DNA from: CAVQFO01 sp963711725
Lineage (GTDB): Bacteria; Pseudomonadota; Gammaproteobacteria; Nitrococcales; Aquisalimonadaceae
Length of the DNA stretch: 24,124 nucleotides
Direction: 5' to 3'
NCBI GenBank assembly: GCA_963711725.1
Contig: CAVQFO010000003.1
Location: 1 to 24,124, forward strand
Shown: positions 1-8,092 of the stretch, piece after piece
How positions within the stretch are numbered: position 1 is the stretch's first letter
Layout of the letters: the number at the start of each line of letters is the position of its first letter
The notes under the pieces: model-generated
What the model saw: only the letters and a program-made list of their open reading frames with translations
Databases searched by the model: none
What the model was told of the DNA's origin: nothing
Program-made: the position numbers and the translations under genes

Positions 1-265
1 ACCAGGAAGTCCCCAGCCGGCGTCCAGGGTTATCGATGCCATCGAAACAAGCCCACCAGCCCCGCCGCATCCCGCCTCCATGCCTGATCCACGACAAAAA
101 ACCAGGGGATTTCCAGTAAGTTGCGCCATATTGGTGTTGCCTGGGCGATTTTTGGACGCAATGATAATAAGCCGCCAATGTATCGCTGGCGGGAGCGAAC
201 GCCCGAGCTAGAGGTTGCCTCCCTTCGGTCGGGACACCGATTTATCCCTACGGACGAGGGAAGGA
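1..265. other. Non-coding leader upstream of the GGDEF gene
   Basis: I recognise no gene here. The stretch becomes AT-richer around 137-170, with a TTGCCT at 137-142 and a GATAAT at 163-168. The 20 bp spacing is too long for a confident sigma-70 promoter. A good Shine-Dalgarno (GAGGGAAGG) lies directly before the ATG at 266. Confidence 0.4.
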
Positions 266-2672
266 ATGACACATTTACCGGAGCGTGCGCCGCATGGTGC
301 GACACCCGAGAACAATTCAACCGCCGGCAACCGCGGCGCATACGCCGAACGCCATATTCTCAAGGAAACCGGCACGCCCCGAGTCGGCGGCAAACCCCAA
401 AGAGCACCGGAACCCGAGAATTCCCTTCCCGCGTTGAGAAGCAGCGGTGCCCAGGCCACCGACAATCACTCGGAAGCAGCCCTTCGCCGATTGGAATTCC
501 TGGTGGAAGCGGGGGATCTTCTCAACTCCTCGCTGAGCTACAAGCGCACCCTGAAGCACTTGGCCGACCTGATGGTGCCCCGATTCGCGGACTGGTGCGT
601 GATCGACATCGCCGCCCCGGACGGCGCCCTGAATCGCCTGACGGTGGCGCACACGGACCCGGAAAAGCGGAAGATGGCGGCTGCTCTTCGCGCCAAGTAC
701 CCGCCGCATACCGACGGCGACCGTGGGGCCTTTGCCGTGTACCGAACCGGCAAGCCGATCCGGGTGGAAACCATTCCGGACGAGTGGCTACGCCAAACTG
801 CCCTGGACCAAGAGCACCTTTCGCTGCTGCGGGATCTGGGGCTCCGGTCCTATGTGTCTGTTCCACTGGCCGCCCGCGGCACGGTACTTGGGCGTTCTCA
901 GCCTGGTCGTGGCCGAATCGGGCCGGGCCTACACCCAGGACGACCTGACTTTCGCCATGGCGGTTGCCTCCCGCGCGGCGGTGGCCGTGGACAACGCCCG
1001 CCTGTTCACCGAAGCCCGCCGGGAACAAGTCCGCCGCCGACACACAACGAAGCAGCTGGAGGACAATCTGGAGCGCCTGAGCTTCACCCTGCAGGCCGCC
1101 GATGTCGGTATTTGGGAGTGGAATCTTCATACCGACGAGGTGACCTGGTCGGATCAGGTCGAGCGCATCCACGGCCGTATCCCGGGGACATTTCGAGGCA
1201 CGGCGCAGAGCGCCCTGGAGGATGTACACCCCAGCGATCGCCAGCGCATCAGGGACGCGATCGCCACGGCCGTGGAAACCGGCGATCTGTACGAAGTGGA
1301 GTACCGGATTATCCGCGCCGTCGACCAACGCATCGCCTGGCTGTATGCCCGGGCGGAGGCAGTGCCCGGCAAGGACGGTTCTCCGCGAATATTCCGCGGC
1401 ATCTGCATGGACATCACCGATCGCAAACGCAGCGAGCAAGACACCTCGCGCCTCGCCGCCATCGTCGCCTCGTCGTGCGAAGGGATTGTCAGCAAAACAC
1501 TGGACGGATTCATCACCAGCTGGAATATCGGCGCGGAACGGCTCTTCGGCTACACGGCGGAAGAGGCGGTCGGCCGGCACATCAGCCTGATACTGCCCGA
1601 AGGCTATGACCAGGAAATGGAGTCGACCCTGGCCTCCGTTGCCGAGGGACGCGGCATCGAGCAGCTGGAAACCGTGCGTCGCCGGAAGGACGGCAAGTTG
1701 CTGGACATCCTGATCAGCGTCTCTCCGGTACGCGATGCTCAGGGCCGGGTTATCGGCGCGGCGAGCATCAAGCGCGACATCTCCGGCCGCAAGAGGACGG
1801 AAAGGGCTTTGCGCGAGAGCGAGGAGCGCTTCCGCCGGATCGCGGAGAATGCCCTGGACCTGATTTTCATGACCGATCACGACGGCCATTTTGTATACGC
1901 AAACCCGTCATTCGAAACCGTTCTCGGATACGAACCGGAGCAGTTGCGAGGTCGGCATTTCACCCAGATCGTTCATCCGGGCGACCGGAGCAATCTCGCC
2001 TCCCAGTGGCCCAACGAAACCTTGACCGATTTCCGGGGCCTGCGCGAGAACGGCGATTTCGTTTGGATGGAAGGCCGGTCCTATCCGGTATCTTCCAACA
2101 AAGGCGCCTATATCGTCGGCATCTTGCGGGATATAAGCAGCCGCAAGATGCATGAATACCGACTTCAGCACGAAGCCAGTCACGACGCCCTGACCGGCCT
2201 GCCCAACCGGGCTTCATTCTTCGACCGGCTCCAGCACGCCATGGATCGCGGCCAGCGCGGCGGACCGGAATATGCCGTCCTGCTGCTGGACCTGGACGAC
2301 TTCAAGGCCGTGAATGATTCTCTGGGTCATCTGGCCGGTGACGCCCTGCTCGCAGAGTTCAGCGATCGCGTCCGCCTCTGCCTTCGCCCGGCCGACACGC
2401 TCGCTCGGCTGGGCGGCGACGAGTTCGTGCTGCTGCTCGAGGAAGAGCATGGCGAAGCGGGTGTGTGCGCAGTGGCCGAACGGATCGTCGAGGCGGTTGC
2501 GGCGCCCTTTCAACTGGAAGGCAAATCCGTTCGCGTGGGCGTGAGCATCGGCGCGGTCCTCGGGCAGCCCGAGTTCCGGTCGCCGCCGGATGCCCTCCGC
2601 CGTGCTGATGCGGCTTTGTACGAAGCGAAGGGCGCCGGCAAGGGCGGTTTCGTGCTGGCCGAGCCCGGCTAG
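266..2672 (+). CDS. Diguanylate cyclase, GAF-PAS-PAS-PAS-GGDEF, frameshifted at 890-892
   Basis: This is a probable cytoplasmic sensor that makes cyclic di-GMP from two GTP. I chose the ATG at 266 because of the strong GAGGGAAGG just before it; an in-frame ATG at 215 has none. Once one G of the GGG at 890-892 is removed, a protein of about 801 residues reads through. It has a GAF domain (about 85-250), three PAS domains (about 269-390, 392-514 and 515-635, each ending in a DI(T/S)xRK-type linker) and a GGDEF domain (about 640-800). The GGDEF motif is intact at residues 716-720, and an RPAD inhibitory I-site lies five residues before it. There is no EAL domain and no membrane segment. As written, the frame breaks inside the GAF domain at SVPLAARGTVLG; the other frame continues VLSLVVAESG. 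Sequencing error is more likely than true inactivation, since the downstream domains are undecayed. The stop abuts the convergent flavin-reductase gene. Confidence 0.88.
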
Positions 2673-3302
2673 TCAGCGCCCCTGCCCGGGCCTGTACATC
2701 CGAAACAGGTTCTCCGGCTCGATGGTGAAGTAGTCCGCGGGGCCGCCTCCGCGAAGAATGGGCTCCGCTGCGGCGGTGTCGTAGATGCCGTCTTTCAGCA
2801 GATGCCGGGCGATATGCACCCCCACGACCTCTCCAAACACCATCCAGGTATCGGTTTCACGGCCATCGGCGCCGGTCAGGCGCAGCAACTGGCTGAGCCT
2901 GCATTCGAATGAAAGAGGCGTTTCCTTCACCCGGGGCACTCCGATAATCCGGGAAGGTTCCGGCGTGAGGCCCGTGAGCTGGAATTCATCGACTTCCGGG
3001 GGCACCGCCGCGCAGCTTTCGTTCATGAGCTCGGCCAAGCCCCGGGTGGCAAGGTTCCACCCGAATTCGCCGGTTTCCTCGATGTTCCGGACGCTATCCT
3101 TGTAGCCGACACTGGCGAAGCCGACGATCGGCGGCACGTAATTGAATGCATTAAAAAAACTGTAAGGAGCCAGATTCAAGACGCCGTCCGCACCACAGCT
3201 GGAGATCCAACCGATGGGGCGGGGCGCAACCATGGCGTTGAAGGGGTCGTGGGGGAGGCCGTGGCCCTGACGCGGCTCGTAGAAGTAGATGTCTTCACTC
3301 AT
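2673..3302 (-). CDS. Flavin reductase-like (DIM6/NTAB family) flavoprotein
   Basis: The 209-residue product belongs to the FMN-binding split-barrel flavin reductase family, whose members bind FMN and act as flavin reductases or uncharacterised oxidoreductases. The family signature is visible near the N-terminus: the stretch MVAPRPIGWISS, then a GVLNLAPYSFFNAFNYVPPIVGF region typical of the flavin pocket. A conserved NIxxxGEFxxN block and a central FECRL segment follow. I chose the ATG at 3302 because a GGGAG precedes it at good spacing; an ATG eight codons upstream at 3326 lacks one. The gene converges on the GGDEF gene with no gap and diverges from the SH3b gene. Its substrate cannot be read from the sequence or the neighbours. 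Confidence 0.85.
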   Translation of the reverse strand: MSEDIYFYEPRQGHGLPHDPFNAMVAPRPIGWISSCGADGVLNLAPYSFFNAFNYVPPIVGFASVGYKDSVRNIEETGEFGWNLATRGLAELMNESCAAVPPEVDEFQLTGLTPEPSRIIGVPRVKETPLSFECRLSQLLRLTGADGRETDTWMVFGEVVGVHIARHLLKDGIYDTAAAEPILRGGGPADYFTIEPENLFRMYRPGQGR

Positions 3303-3519
3303 GCAGGCTCCCGGATGCTTTGCCAACGTTGGGATTCATGCTCGCCCATCCGGGCCGGGCCCTCAAGCGGATCCGGCGAAGAGCCGCGGGCGCCGCGCCA
3401 CGAAGCCGCCCTTGAGACTGCCCGGGCGCGGACTTACTAGCAGTTTAGGTGCAGCCATCCGGTTGCCCCTTACCCCAAACGCGGTCCGCGGATCGTGGCG
3501 CCGCCGGGAGAAAGGAAAC

Positions 3520-4146
3520 ATGGACCGTCCATCCCGTTTCAGCCCGCCCCGTACCGTCTTGGTCATCGCCCTATTGACCACGGCCGGACTGCTGGCAACG
3601 CCATACCACGCGAGCCGGGCCCAGCCCCGCGATCATGGGCGTGACAGCCGCCATTCGTCCGCCGTGGTGCAGACCCTGCCTCGCGGCTACCACACGGTGC
3701 GGGGCCACAATCAGGAATATTTCGTGTACGGAGGCCATTTCTACGAGCAGCGGCACGGCGGATACGTGGTGGTGCATCCGCCCTTCGGGGTGCTGGTGAG
3801 CGCCCTGCCACCCAGCTACGTGGTGGTCTACATCAGCGGCATCCGCTATTTCTTCGTGGGCGGTGCCTACTTCCGTCCGGCGTCGACGGGATACGTGATC
3901 GTGGAGCCGCCGGTGCCCACGGCGCCTCCGCAGGAGGCCCGAACGGTCATGGTGCAGGTGAGCCAATTGAACGTCCGTCACGGCCCGGGCCGTGACTTCG
4001 GCGTCGTCACCGTGGTGAGCCAGGGCGCCCGGCTGGTGGTATACGGCACGGCGCCGGACTGGTGCTACGTGCGCCTGCCGGACGGCACCTTCGGTTGGGT
4101 AATGACCCGATTCACCTTGCCGATATCCGATGAACCGCGAGGCTAG
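3520..4146 (+). CDS. Exported DUF6515 protein with C-terminal SH3b domain
   Basis: The product is 208 residues. The ATG at 3520 follows a good GGGAGAAAGGA; the frame is open further upstream, but that part reads as unstructured Arg/Pro-rich sequence. An N-terminal signal peptide or anchor is visible (RT, then a VLVIALLTTAGLLA hydrophobic core, then Ala-Gln near residue 34). Residues about 48-130 show the repeated Gly/Tyr pattern of DUF6515: LPRGYHTV, YFVYGGHFYEQ, YVVVHPPFGVLVSALP, YFFVGGAYF, YVIVEPP. A bacterial SH3 domain follows (about 143-198: LNVRHGPG, GARLVVYG, WCYVRLPDGTFGWV), of the kind that binds peptidoglycan or other envelope components. An envelope role is inferred; the function is unknown. 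Confidence 0.82.
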   Translation: MDRPSRFSPPRTVLVIALLTTAGLLATPYHASRAQPRDHGRDSRHSSAVVQTLPRGYHTVRGHNQEYFVYGGHFYEQRHGGYVVVHPPFGVLVSALPPSYVVVYISGIRYFFVGGAYFRPASTGYVIVEPPVPTAPPQEARTVMVQVSQLNVRHGPGRDFGVVTVVSQGARLVVYGTAPDWCYVRLPDGTFGWVMTRFTLPISDEPRG

Positions 4147-4328
4147 TCTCCCTTTGCGGCGAGAGTAGCGCATTCAACGCCCCGGAAGGTCACGGCGCCG
4201 CCGTCCTCGAACCCACAGGAGCCGCGGACTGCCCCCATTCAACTGTTCCGGAGTGATAGTGGCGGCGCCATCGCCTGGTTGTGTAATAGTTGTGAGATCA
4301 TCCCGGGAATAACAAAAAGGGATCTTTC

Positions 4329-4685
4329 ATGACTCTCGCCGCAAACATCGTCATTGCCCTGGTCGCCCTGGCGCACATCTACTTCCTGGTTCTGGAAATG
4401 TTCCTTTGGGACAAGCCCGCAGGACTGCGCACATTCGGCCAGACGCAGGAAATGGCAACGGCCACCAAGGTGCTCGCCGCGAACCAGGGACTGTATAACG
4501 GCTTCCTCGCCGCGGGCCTGGTGTGGGGTCTCGGCCTCGGCGCCTCGGGGTTTGGTGTGAAGGCCTTCTTCCTGACCTGTGTTGTTGTGGCCGGTGTGTT
4601 CGGCGCGGCCACGGCGAGCCGGAAAATCCTGTTCGTACAAGCTCTGCCCGCAGCCGTTGGGCTGGCCCTGCTCCTGCTCGCCTGA
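4329..4685 (+). CDS. DUF1304 family membrane protein
   Basis: The 118-residue integral membrane protein has about four hydrophobic segments. The DUF1304 hallmarks are present: an N-terminal helix with AHIYFLVLEMFLW, then the polar stretch around NQGLYNGFLAAGL, then two C-terminal helices. The family has no established function. The ATG is preceded by AAAAAGGGA at good spacing. It is a single-gene unit, with 182 non-coding bases before it and a repeat-rich gap after it. A diverged fragment resembling its second half lies downstream at 4730-4980. Confidence 0.85.
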   Translation: MTLAANIVIALVALAHIYFLVLEMFLWDKPAGLRTFGQTQEMATATKVLAANQGLYNGFLAAGLVWGLGLGASGFGVKAFFLTCVVVAGVFGAATASRKILFVQALPAAVGLALLLLA

Positions 4686-4729
4686 GCCGGATTGCCCCGG
4701 GATTTGCCCTGATTCCGGGTGACGGCGGC

Positions 4730-4980
4730 GCGACTATAACTTCCGGTGCACAACGTTGCGCCCCCGCGCAAGCGGGTCGACGCCCACCTTGGGAGAGACA
4801 AGCCCTGCAGCAGGAATCCTGCCATTGCAGAGCACTGGGCCCGGGGCAACGTACCCGCGTTGATTCTCTCGGCGATGGAGAAGGCCGGCAAGCGTCAGTG
4901 TGAGGGTGTTCTTCCCGGCCTGCGTGGTAGTGGACCGGCTGTTCGGGGCAGTACCGGGAAGACTGTCGACCGGAAGCGTT
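4730..4980 (+). pseudogene. Probable decayed second copy of the DUF1304 gene
   Basis: The gap after the DUF1304 gene carries blocks that align in order with it. Positions 4900-4949 match the intact gene near 4557-4606 at about 37 of 50 bases by eye. They translate to VRVFFPACVVVDRLFGA, against VKAFFLTCVVVAGVFGA in the intact protein. Positions about 4790-4826 (CCTTGGGAGAGACAAGCCC) resemble the intact CCTTTGGGACAAGCCC. A stop codon lies in frame upstream, and the segment between the two blocks is shorter than in the intact gene. This supports an old tandem duplication that decayed, but the identity is low and I could not compute significance. Confidence 0.4.
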
Positions 4981-5010
4981 GATGGCCATGGTCGGGGCTA
5001 TGGTGGTTCT

Positions 5011-5091
5011 TGGATTCCCGCTTTCGCGGGAATGACGAGAGAGTCTCGCGATGACACCCGTTTTCGTCATTCCCGCGAAAGCGGGAATCCA
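5011..5091. repeat. REPIN-like inverted pair of palindromic repeats, upstream of GIY-YIG gene
   Basis: Two 27 bp copies of TGGATTCCCGC-TTTC-GCGGGAATGACG lie in opposite orientation: 5011-5037 and 5065-5091 are exact reverse complements. A 27 bp spacer separates them. Each copy is itself a hairpin (8 bp ATTCCCGC stem, 4-base loop) with asymmetric flanks (TGG on one side, GACG on the other), the layout of a REP doublet. The second copy ends 80 bp before the GIY-YIG start codon. Confidence 0.9.
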
Positions 5092-5171
5092 CCCCCAACT
5101 CGGGGCCGCCCGGTTTCCGAATCAGCACGAATTACGTTATCGTCTCTCCGGTTCACGGACGAATCTCTCCC

Positions 5172-5462
5172 ATGAAACACCCCGCCGTCTACATCCTTGC
5201 CAGCCGCCCCAACGGCACGCTTTATATCGGCGTCACCAGCGATCTGATCAAGCGTGTGTGGGAACACAAGGAAGACCTCGTGGCGGGATTCACCAGCAAA
5301 TACGGGGTTCATCGGCTGGTCTATTTCGAGCAACACCAGGACATGCAGACCGCCATTACCCGGGAAAAACAGCTCAAGAAGTGGAATCGCGCCTGGAAGA
5401 TCGCATTGATCGAGCAGGGCAACCGGTCGTGGCGCGACTTGTGGGATGACATCTGCGGATAG
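5172..5462 (+). CDS. Small GIY-YIG domain nuclease
   Basis: The 96-residue single-domain protein belongs to the stand-alone GIY-YIG family often labelled 'excinuclease ABC subunit C-like' or YhbQ-like. The VYI at residues 6-8 and YIG at 18-20 are the two beta strands of the motif. Arg28 in KRVWEHK matches the conserved catalytic arginine, and the Glu in ITREKQLKKWNR matches the metal-binding glutamate. It ends WRDLWDDIC, a common ending in this subfamily. There is no additional DNA-recognition domain. No strong Shine-Dalgarno is seen, although CTCTCC precedes the ATG. It is flanked on both sides by inverted pairs of the same palindromic repeat, which suggests a link between nuclease and repeat. 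The biological role of this subfamily is not established. Confidence 0.88.
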   Translation: MKHPAVYILASRPNGTLYIGVTSDLIKRVWEHKEDLVAGFTSKYGVHRLVYFEQHQDMQTAITREKQLKKWNRAWKIALIEQGNRSWRDLWDDICG

Positions 5463-5472
5463 GGCGGTTTCG

Positions 5473-5559
5473 TGGATTCCCGCCTGCGCGGGAATGACTG
5501 GGGAGAGAGGGCGGGGATAGCGGCGCCTTTCCCGTCATTCCCGCGAAGGCGGGAATCCA
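5473..5559. repeat. REPIN-like inverted pair of palindromic repeats, downstream of GIY-YIG gene
   Basis: A second inverted pair of the same repeat begins 10 bp after the GIY-YIG stop codon. The arms are 5473-5498 and 5534-5559 with a 35 bp spacer. They are reverse complements except for one loop base. The loop differs slightly from the upstream pair, while the ATTCCCGC/GCGGGAAT stem is unchanged. The two pairs therefore bracket the nuclease gene. Confidence 0.9.
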
Positions 5560-5893
5560 AAAGCCGACCCCGGCCAAGCGGCGCGGCCAGCGTGATCCTG
5601 CGCCCGCACGGTTGCGACTTCGGCAATCATCCCCACGATTAGACGTATCGACCGTCGACGGCCGGGCACGCCGCCGCACCCAACTGCCGTATTTGCATCG
5701 GCTTGCCGGAATCGGCGAACGTGTAAAGCGTACAAGCGGCTCCCCGCTGCGCCTGCCGTCGAAATCGTCCACGCTCCAGGAGCGTTCGGCTGACCCGGAT
5801 GCAGGCATGGCGGCTCAACGAGCAGCTGCCCGGGAGCCCGTGCGGTTTGCACGGGCAGTCGGGGCGCCACCGGAAACCGCGGAGGGAGGCAGC
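5560..5893. other. Non-coding leader of the BCCT gene
   Basis: These 334 bases separate the repeat pair from the BCCT start codon. The frame is open on the plus strand from 5612, but the translation reads as low-complexity Arg/Ala sequence unlike any BCCT N-terminus, so I treat it as leader. It contains the strong hairpin described at 5825-5858. No convincing promoter was identified. Confidence 0.45.
5825..5858 (+). promoter_or_regulatory. Two mutually exclusive hairpins in the BCCT leader
   Basis: A perfect 8 bp stem (GCCCGTGC 5836-5843, GCACGGGC 5849-5856) has a 5-base loop and sits 38 bases before the start codon. CTGCCCG at 5825-5831 could instead pair with CGGGCAG at 5852-5858, sharing the same 3' arm. 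No T-tract follows. A regulatory role is only inferred. Confidence 0.35.
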
Positions 5894-7475
5894 ATGCAGT
5901 CTCGCATACGAAACTACTTGCACACCCATACCAACCCGCCGGTGTTTCTCACATCGGGTGCGGTCATTCTGGTGCTGGTGGCGCTGGCCGTGATCTTTCC
6001 CACGGGATTCGGCAATGTCGCGAACGCGGTGGAGGACTTCATCACCACCTATTTCGGCTGGTTCTACATCTTCAGTGCTGCGCTGTTCCTGATCTTCGTG
6101 GTGGCGTTGATGTTCAGCCGCTACGGTTCCATCCGTCTGGGCCCGGACGATTCCAGACCGGAATTCGACACCTGGTCCTGGGTTTCCATGATGTTTACCG
6201 CCGGCATGGGTATCGGCCTGGTCTACTACGGCGTTTCCGAACCCATCGCCCACTTCAAGAACCCACCGGTGGCCAGCCCCGAAACCTCCCAGGCGGCCCT
6301 TCGCGCGATGAACTTCACCTTCTTCCACTGGGGATTGCATCCCTGGGCGATCTACATCGTCCTGGGGTTGGGCCTGGGGTATTTCTCCTACCGAAAAGGG
6401 CTGCCGCTGAAGCCGGCCTCAGCCTTCTACCCCATCATCGGCGACCGGATATACGGCCCCCTTGGCCATGCGATCGACATCCTGGCCGTATTCGGCACGC
6501 TGTTCGGGCTGGCCACCTCCATCGGTTTCGGCGCCACCCAGATCACGGCGGGACTGAACTCCCTGTGGGGCTTTCCGAACACCTTGTGGATGCAGCTCGC
6601 GGTCATCGCGGTGGTCGAAGGGGTGGCCATTACCAGCGTGATGCTCGGCATCGACGCCGGCATCCGACGCCTGTCGGTAATCAACATGTGGCTGGCCATC
6701 GGCTCTGTGCGCGTTTGTGTTTGCCGTGGGGCCAACGCTGTATCTGCTCGATTCCCTGATGACGGATACGGGCTATTACCTTCAGCACATCGTCCAGACC
6801 AGCCTGACGATGTTCCCAAGCGGCAAGGGCGAGAGCTTCCAGAAGGCGTGGACGCTCTTTTACTGGGGCTGGTGGATCTCCTGGTCGCCGTTCGTGGGCA
6901 TGTTCATCGCCCGCATCTCCTATGGCTACACCATCCGCCAGTTCATCGCGGGGACGCTGCTGATTCCCACCGGGGCGTCCATCGTCTGGTTCGTGGTGTT
7001 CGGGCGCACAGCGCTGTACAACCTGATCCACGGCGGCAACACGGCGTTGCTGCACGCCAGCGCCCCCAAGGCCATTTTTGTGCTCATGGAACAACTCCCC
7101 ATCTCGGGGATCGTGGCGGGGATCGCATCCGTGGTAGCCATCGTCGTGGTAACGCTGTTCTTCGCAACATCCTCGGACTCCGGCTCGCTGGTGGTGGACA
7201 TCCTCACCAACGGCGGCGACCCCGATCCCATCTGGCAGCAGCGGCTGTTCTGGGCAACCATGGAAGGCGTGGTGGCGGCGGTGCTGCTGATCGCCGGCGC
7301 CGCCAGCGGTGGCGACGCGTTGGGGGCCTTGCAAACCAGCGCGGTAACCTCGGGCCTGCCATTCTGTGTGGTGCTTCTGGTGATGTGTTACACGCTGTAC
7401 AAATCATTGGCCGCGGAATTCAATCAGCTGCCTTCGCCCCGCCGCGCGGTCTCCAACGAAGAGGGCGAGGAATAG
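5894..7475 (+). CDS. BCCT family betaine/choline/carnitine transporter, frameshifted near 6701-6704
   Basis: This inner-membrane sodium- or proton-coupled transporter is of the betaine/choline/carnitine family and likely takes up compatible solutes. The ATG at 5894 follows GGAGGGAGG. With one base removed near 6701-6704 (most naturally one G of GG), a protein of about 526 residues results, a normal BCCT length with about 12 membrane segments. Family blocks are present in order: RPEFDTWSWVSMMFTAGMG with GIGLVYYGVSEP, HWGLHPWAIYIVLGLGLGY, WTLFYWGWWISWSPFVGMF with IARISYGYTIRQFI, and FFATSSDSGSLVVDILTNGG. The break falls in a membrane helix between NMWLAI and LCAFVFAVGPTLYLL. The C-terminal tail is short, so it is not the long-tailed BetT type. 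The substrate cannot be assigned. A hairpin follows the stop codon. Confidence 0.88.
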
Positions 7476-7505
7476 GGCGCCCGGGTCACTCCAAGGCCCG
7501 GCGCC
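7476..7505 (+). terminator. GC-rich hairpin after BCCT stop codon
   Basis: GGCGCC(C)GGG at 7476-7485 pairs with CCCGGCGCC at 7497-7505 (9 bp with one bulged C, 11-base loop), two bases after the BCCT stop. No T-run follows, so it may end transcription poorly or protect the mRNA 3' end instead. The Hsp20 start lies 29 bases further on. Confidence 0.45.
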
Positions 7506-7533
7506 TGAACTGCACGTCATGAGGGAGGGACTC

Positions 7534-7992
7534 ATGAGCAAGACTAAACGCAACCCCTTTCGCGGCTTCATGGACCTGGCCAGCGAAATGAACCGCACCC
7601 AGCATCAGTGGATGATGCATACGGGCCAATCCCCGAAGCAGCACGGCCAGACCCACGCCACCGCCTGGGTTCCCGCGGCCGACATCTTCGCCCTGAACGG
7701 CGATCTGGTCATCCGCTGCGAACTGTCCGGATTGCGGCGGGAGGACGTGGACGTGGCCGTCTCAAACGGCGTACTCACCATCTCCGGCGAGCGCAGAAGC
7801 GAGCTGGACGACAAGCAGGTGAGCTACTACACGCGGGAGCGCCGATACGGCACATTCCGGCGAACCATGGTGCTGCCGGAGGGTCTCACGGCTGACCACG
7901 TCCATGCCACCTACGAGAATGGGCTGCTGGTGATCACCATCAAGGGCGGCGCATCGACCCAGGTGCAGCACGTGACGGTCGGCGGCGAATAG
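7534..7992 (+). CDS. Hsp20/alpha-crystallin small heat shock protein
   Basis: The 152-residue product is an ATP-independent holdase that binds unfolding proteins in the cytoplasm. I prefer the ATG at 7534, because GGAGGG lies just before it; the in-frame ATG at 7519 lies before that site. The alpha-crystallin domain runs from about residue 44 to 145: WVPAADIFALNGDLVIRCELSG (start), the VAVSNGVLTISGERR strand pair, the RRYGTFRRTMVLPEGL loop, and the diagnostic NGLLVITIKGG near the end. The usual C-terminal I-x-I/V oligomerisation motif is not obvious; HVTV is the closest candidate. No heat-shock promoter or thermosensor was identified in the short gap after the BCCT gene. Confidence 0.92.
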   Translation: MSKTKRNPFRGFMDLASEMNRTQHQWMMHTGQSPKQHGQTHATAWVPAADIFALNGDLVIRCELSGLRREDVDVAVSNGVLTISGERRSELDDKQVSYYTRERRYGTFRRTMVLPEGLTADHVHATYENGLLVITIKGGASTQVQHVTVGGE

Positions 7993-7999
7993 GCGGGAC

Positions 8000-8024
8000 G
8001 AAATCGGAACACATGTCCGATTTC
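8000..8024. terminator. Perfect 9 bp hairpin after Hsp20 gene
   Basis: GAAATCGGA (8000-8008) and TCCGATTTC (8016-8024) form a perfect stem with a 7-base loop, 8 bp after the Hsp20 stop codon. There is no T-run on the plus strand. It may be a transcript-end hairpin, or an operator for the downstream repair genes. Confidence 0.5.
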
Positions 8025-8092
8025 AGCCAGTCTCATCCGCACAACCGGCGTAAGATCGGATCCAGGTTATCGACACCGAGGTCATCGACGCC

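Noticed and set aside
137..168. Sigma-70 promoter TTGCCT...GATAAT before the GGDEF gene
   Set aside because: The 20 bp spacing is too long and no regulator or dyad supports it.
522..1889. A long (455-codon) open frame on the minus strand
   Set aside because: It is the antisense shadow of the GAF/PAS coding region, with no recognisable domain; the plus strand has clear PAS motifs throughout.
3289..3519. N-terminal extension of the SH3b protein
   Set aside because: The frame is open from 3289, but the extension is Arg/Pro-rich, would bury the signal peptide and overlaps the divergent gene; the ATG at 3520 has the ribosome site.
5011..5559. Repeats around the GIY-YIG gene as a CRISPR array
   Set aside because: The copies alternate in orientation, spacers are 27 and 35 bp in only two pairs, and a gene lies between them; no cas genes are present.
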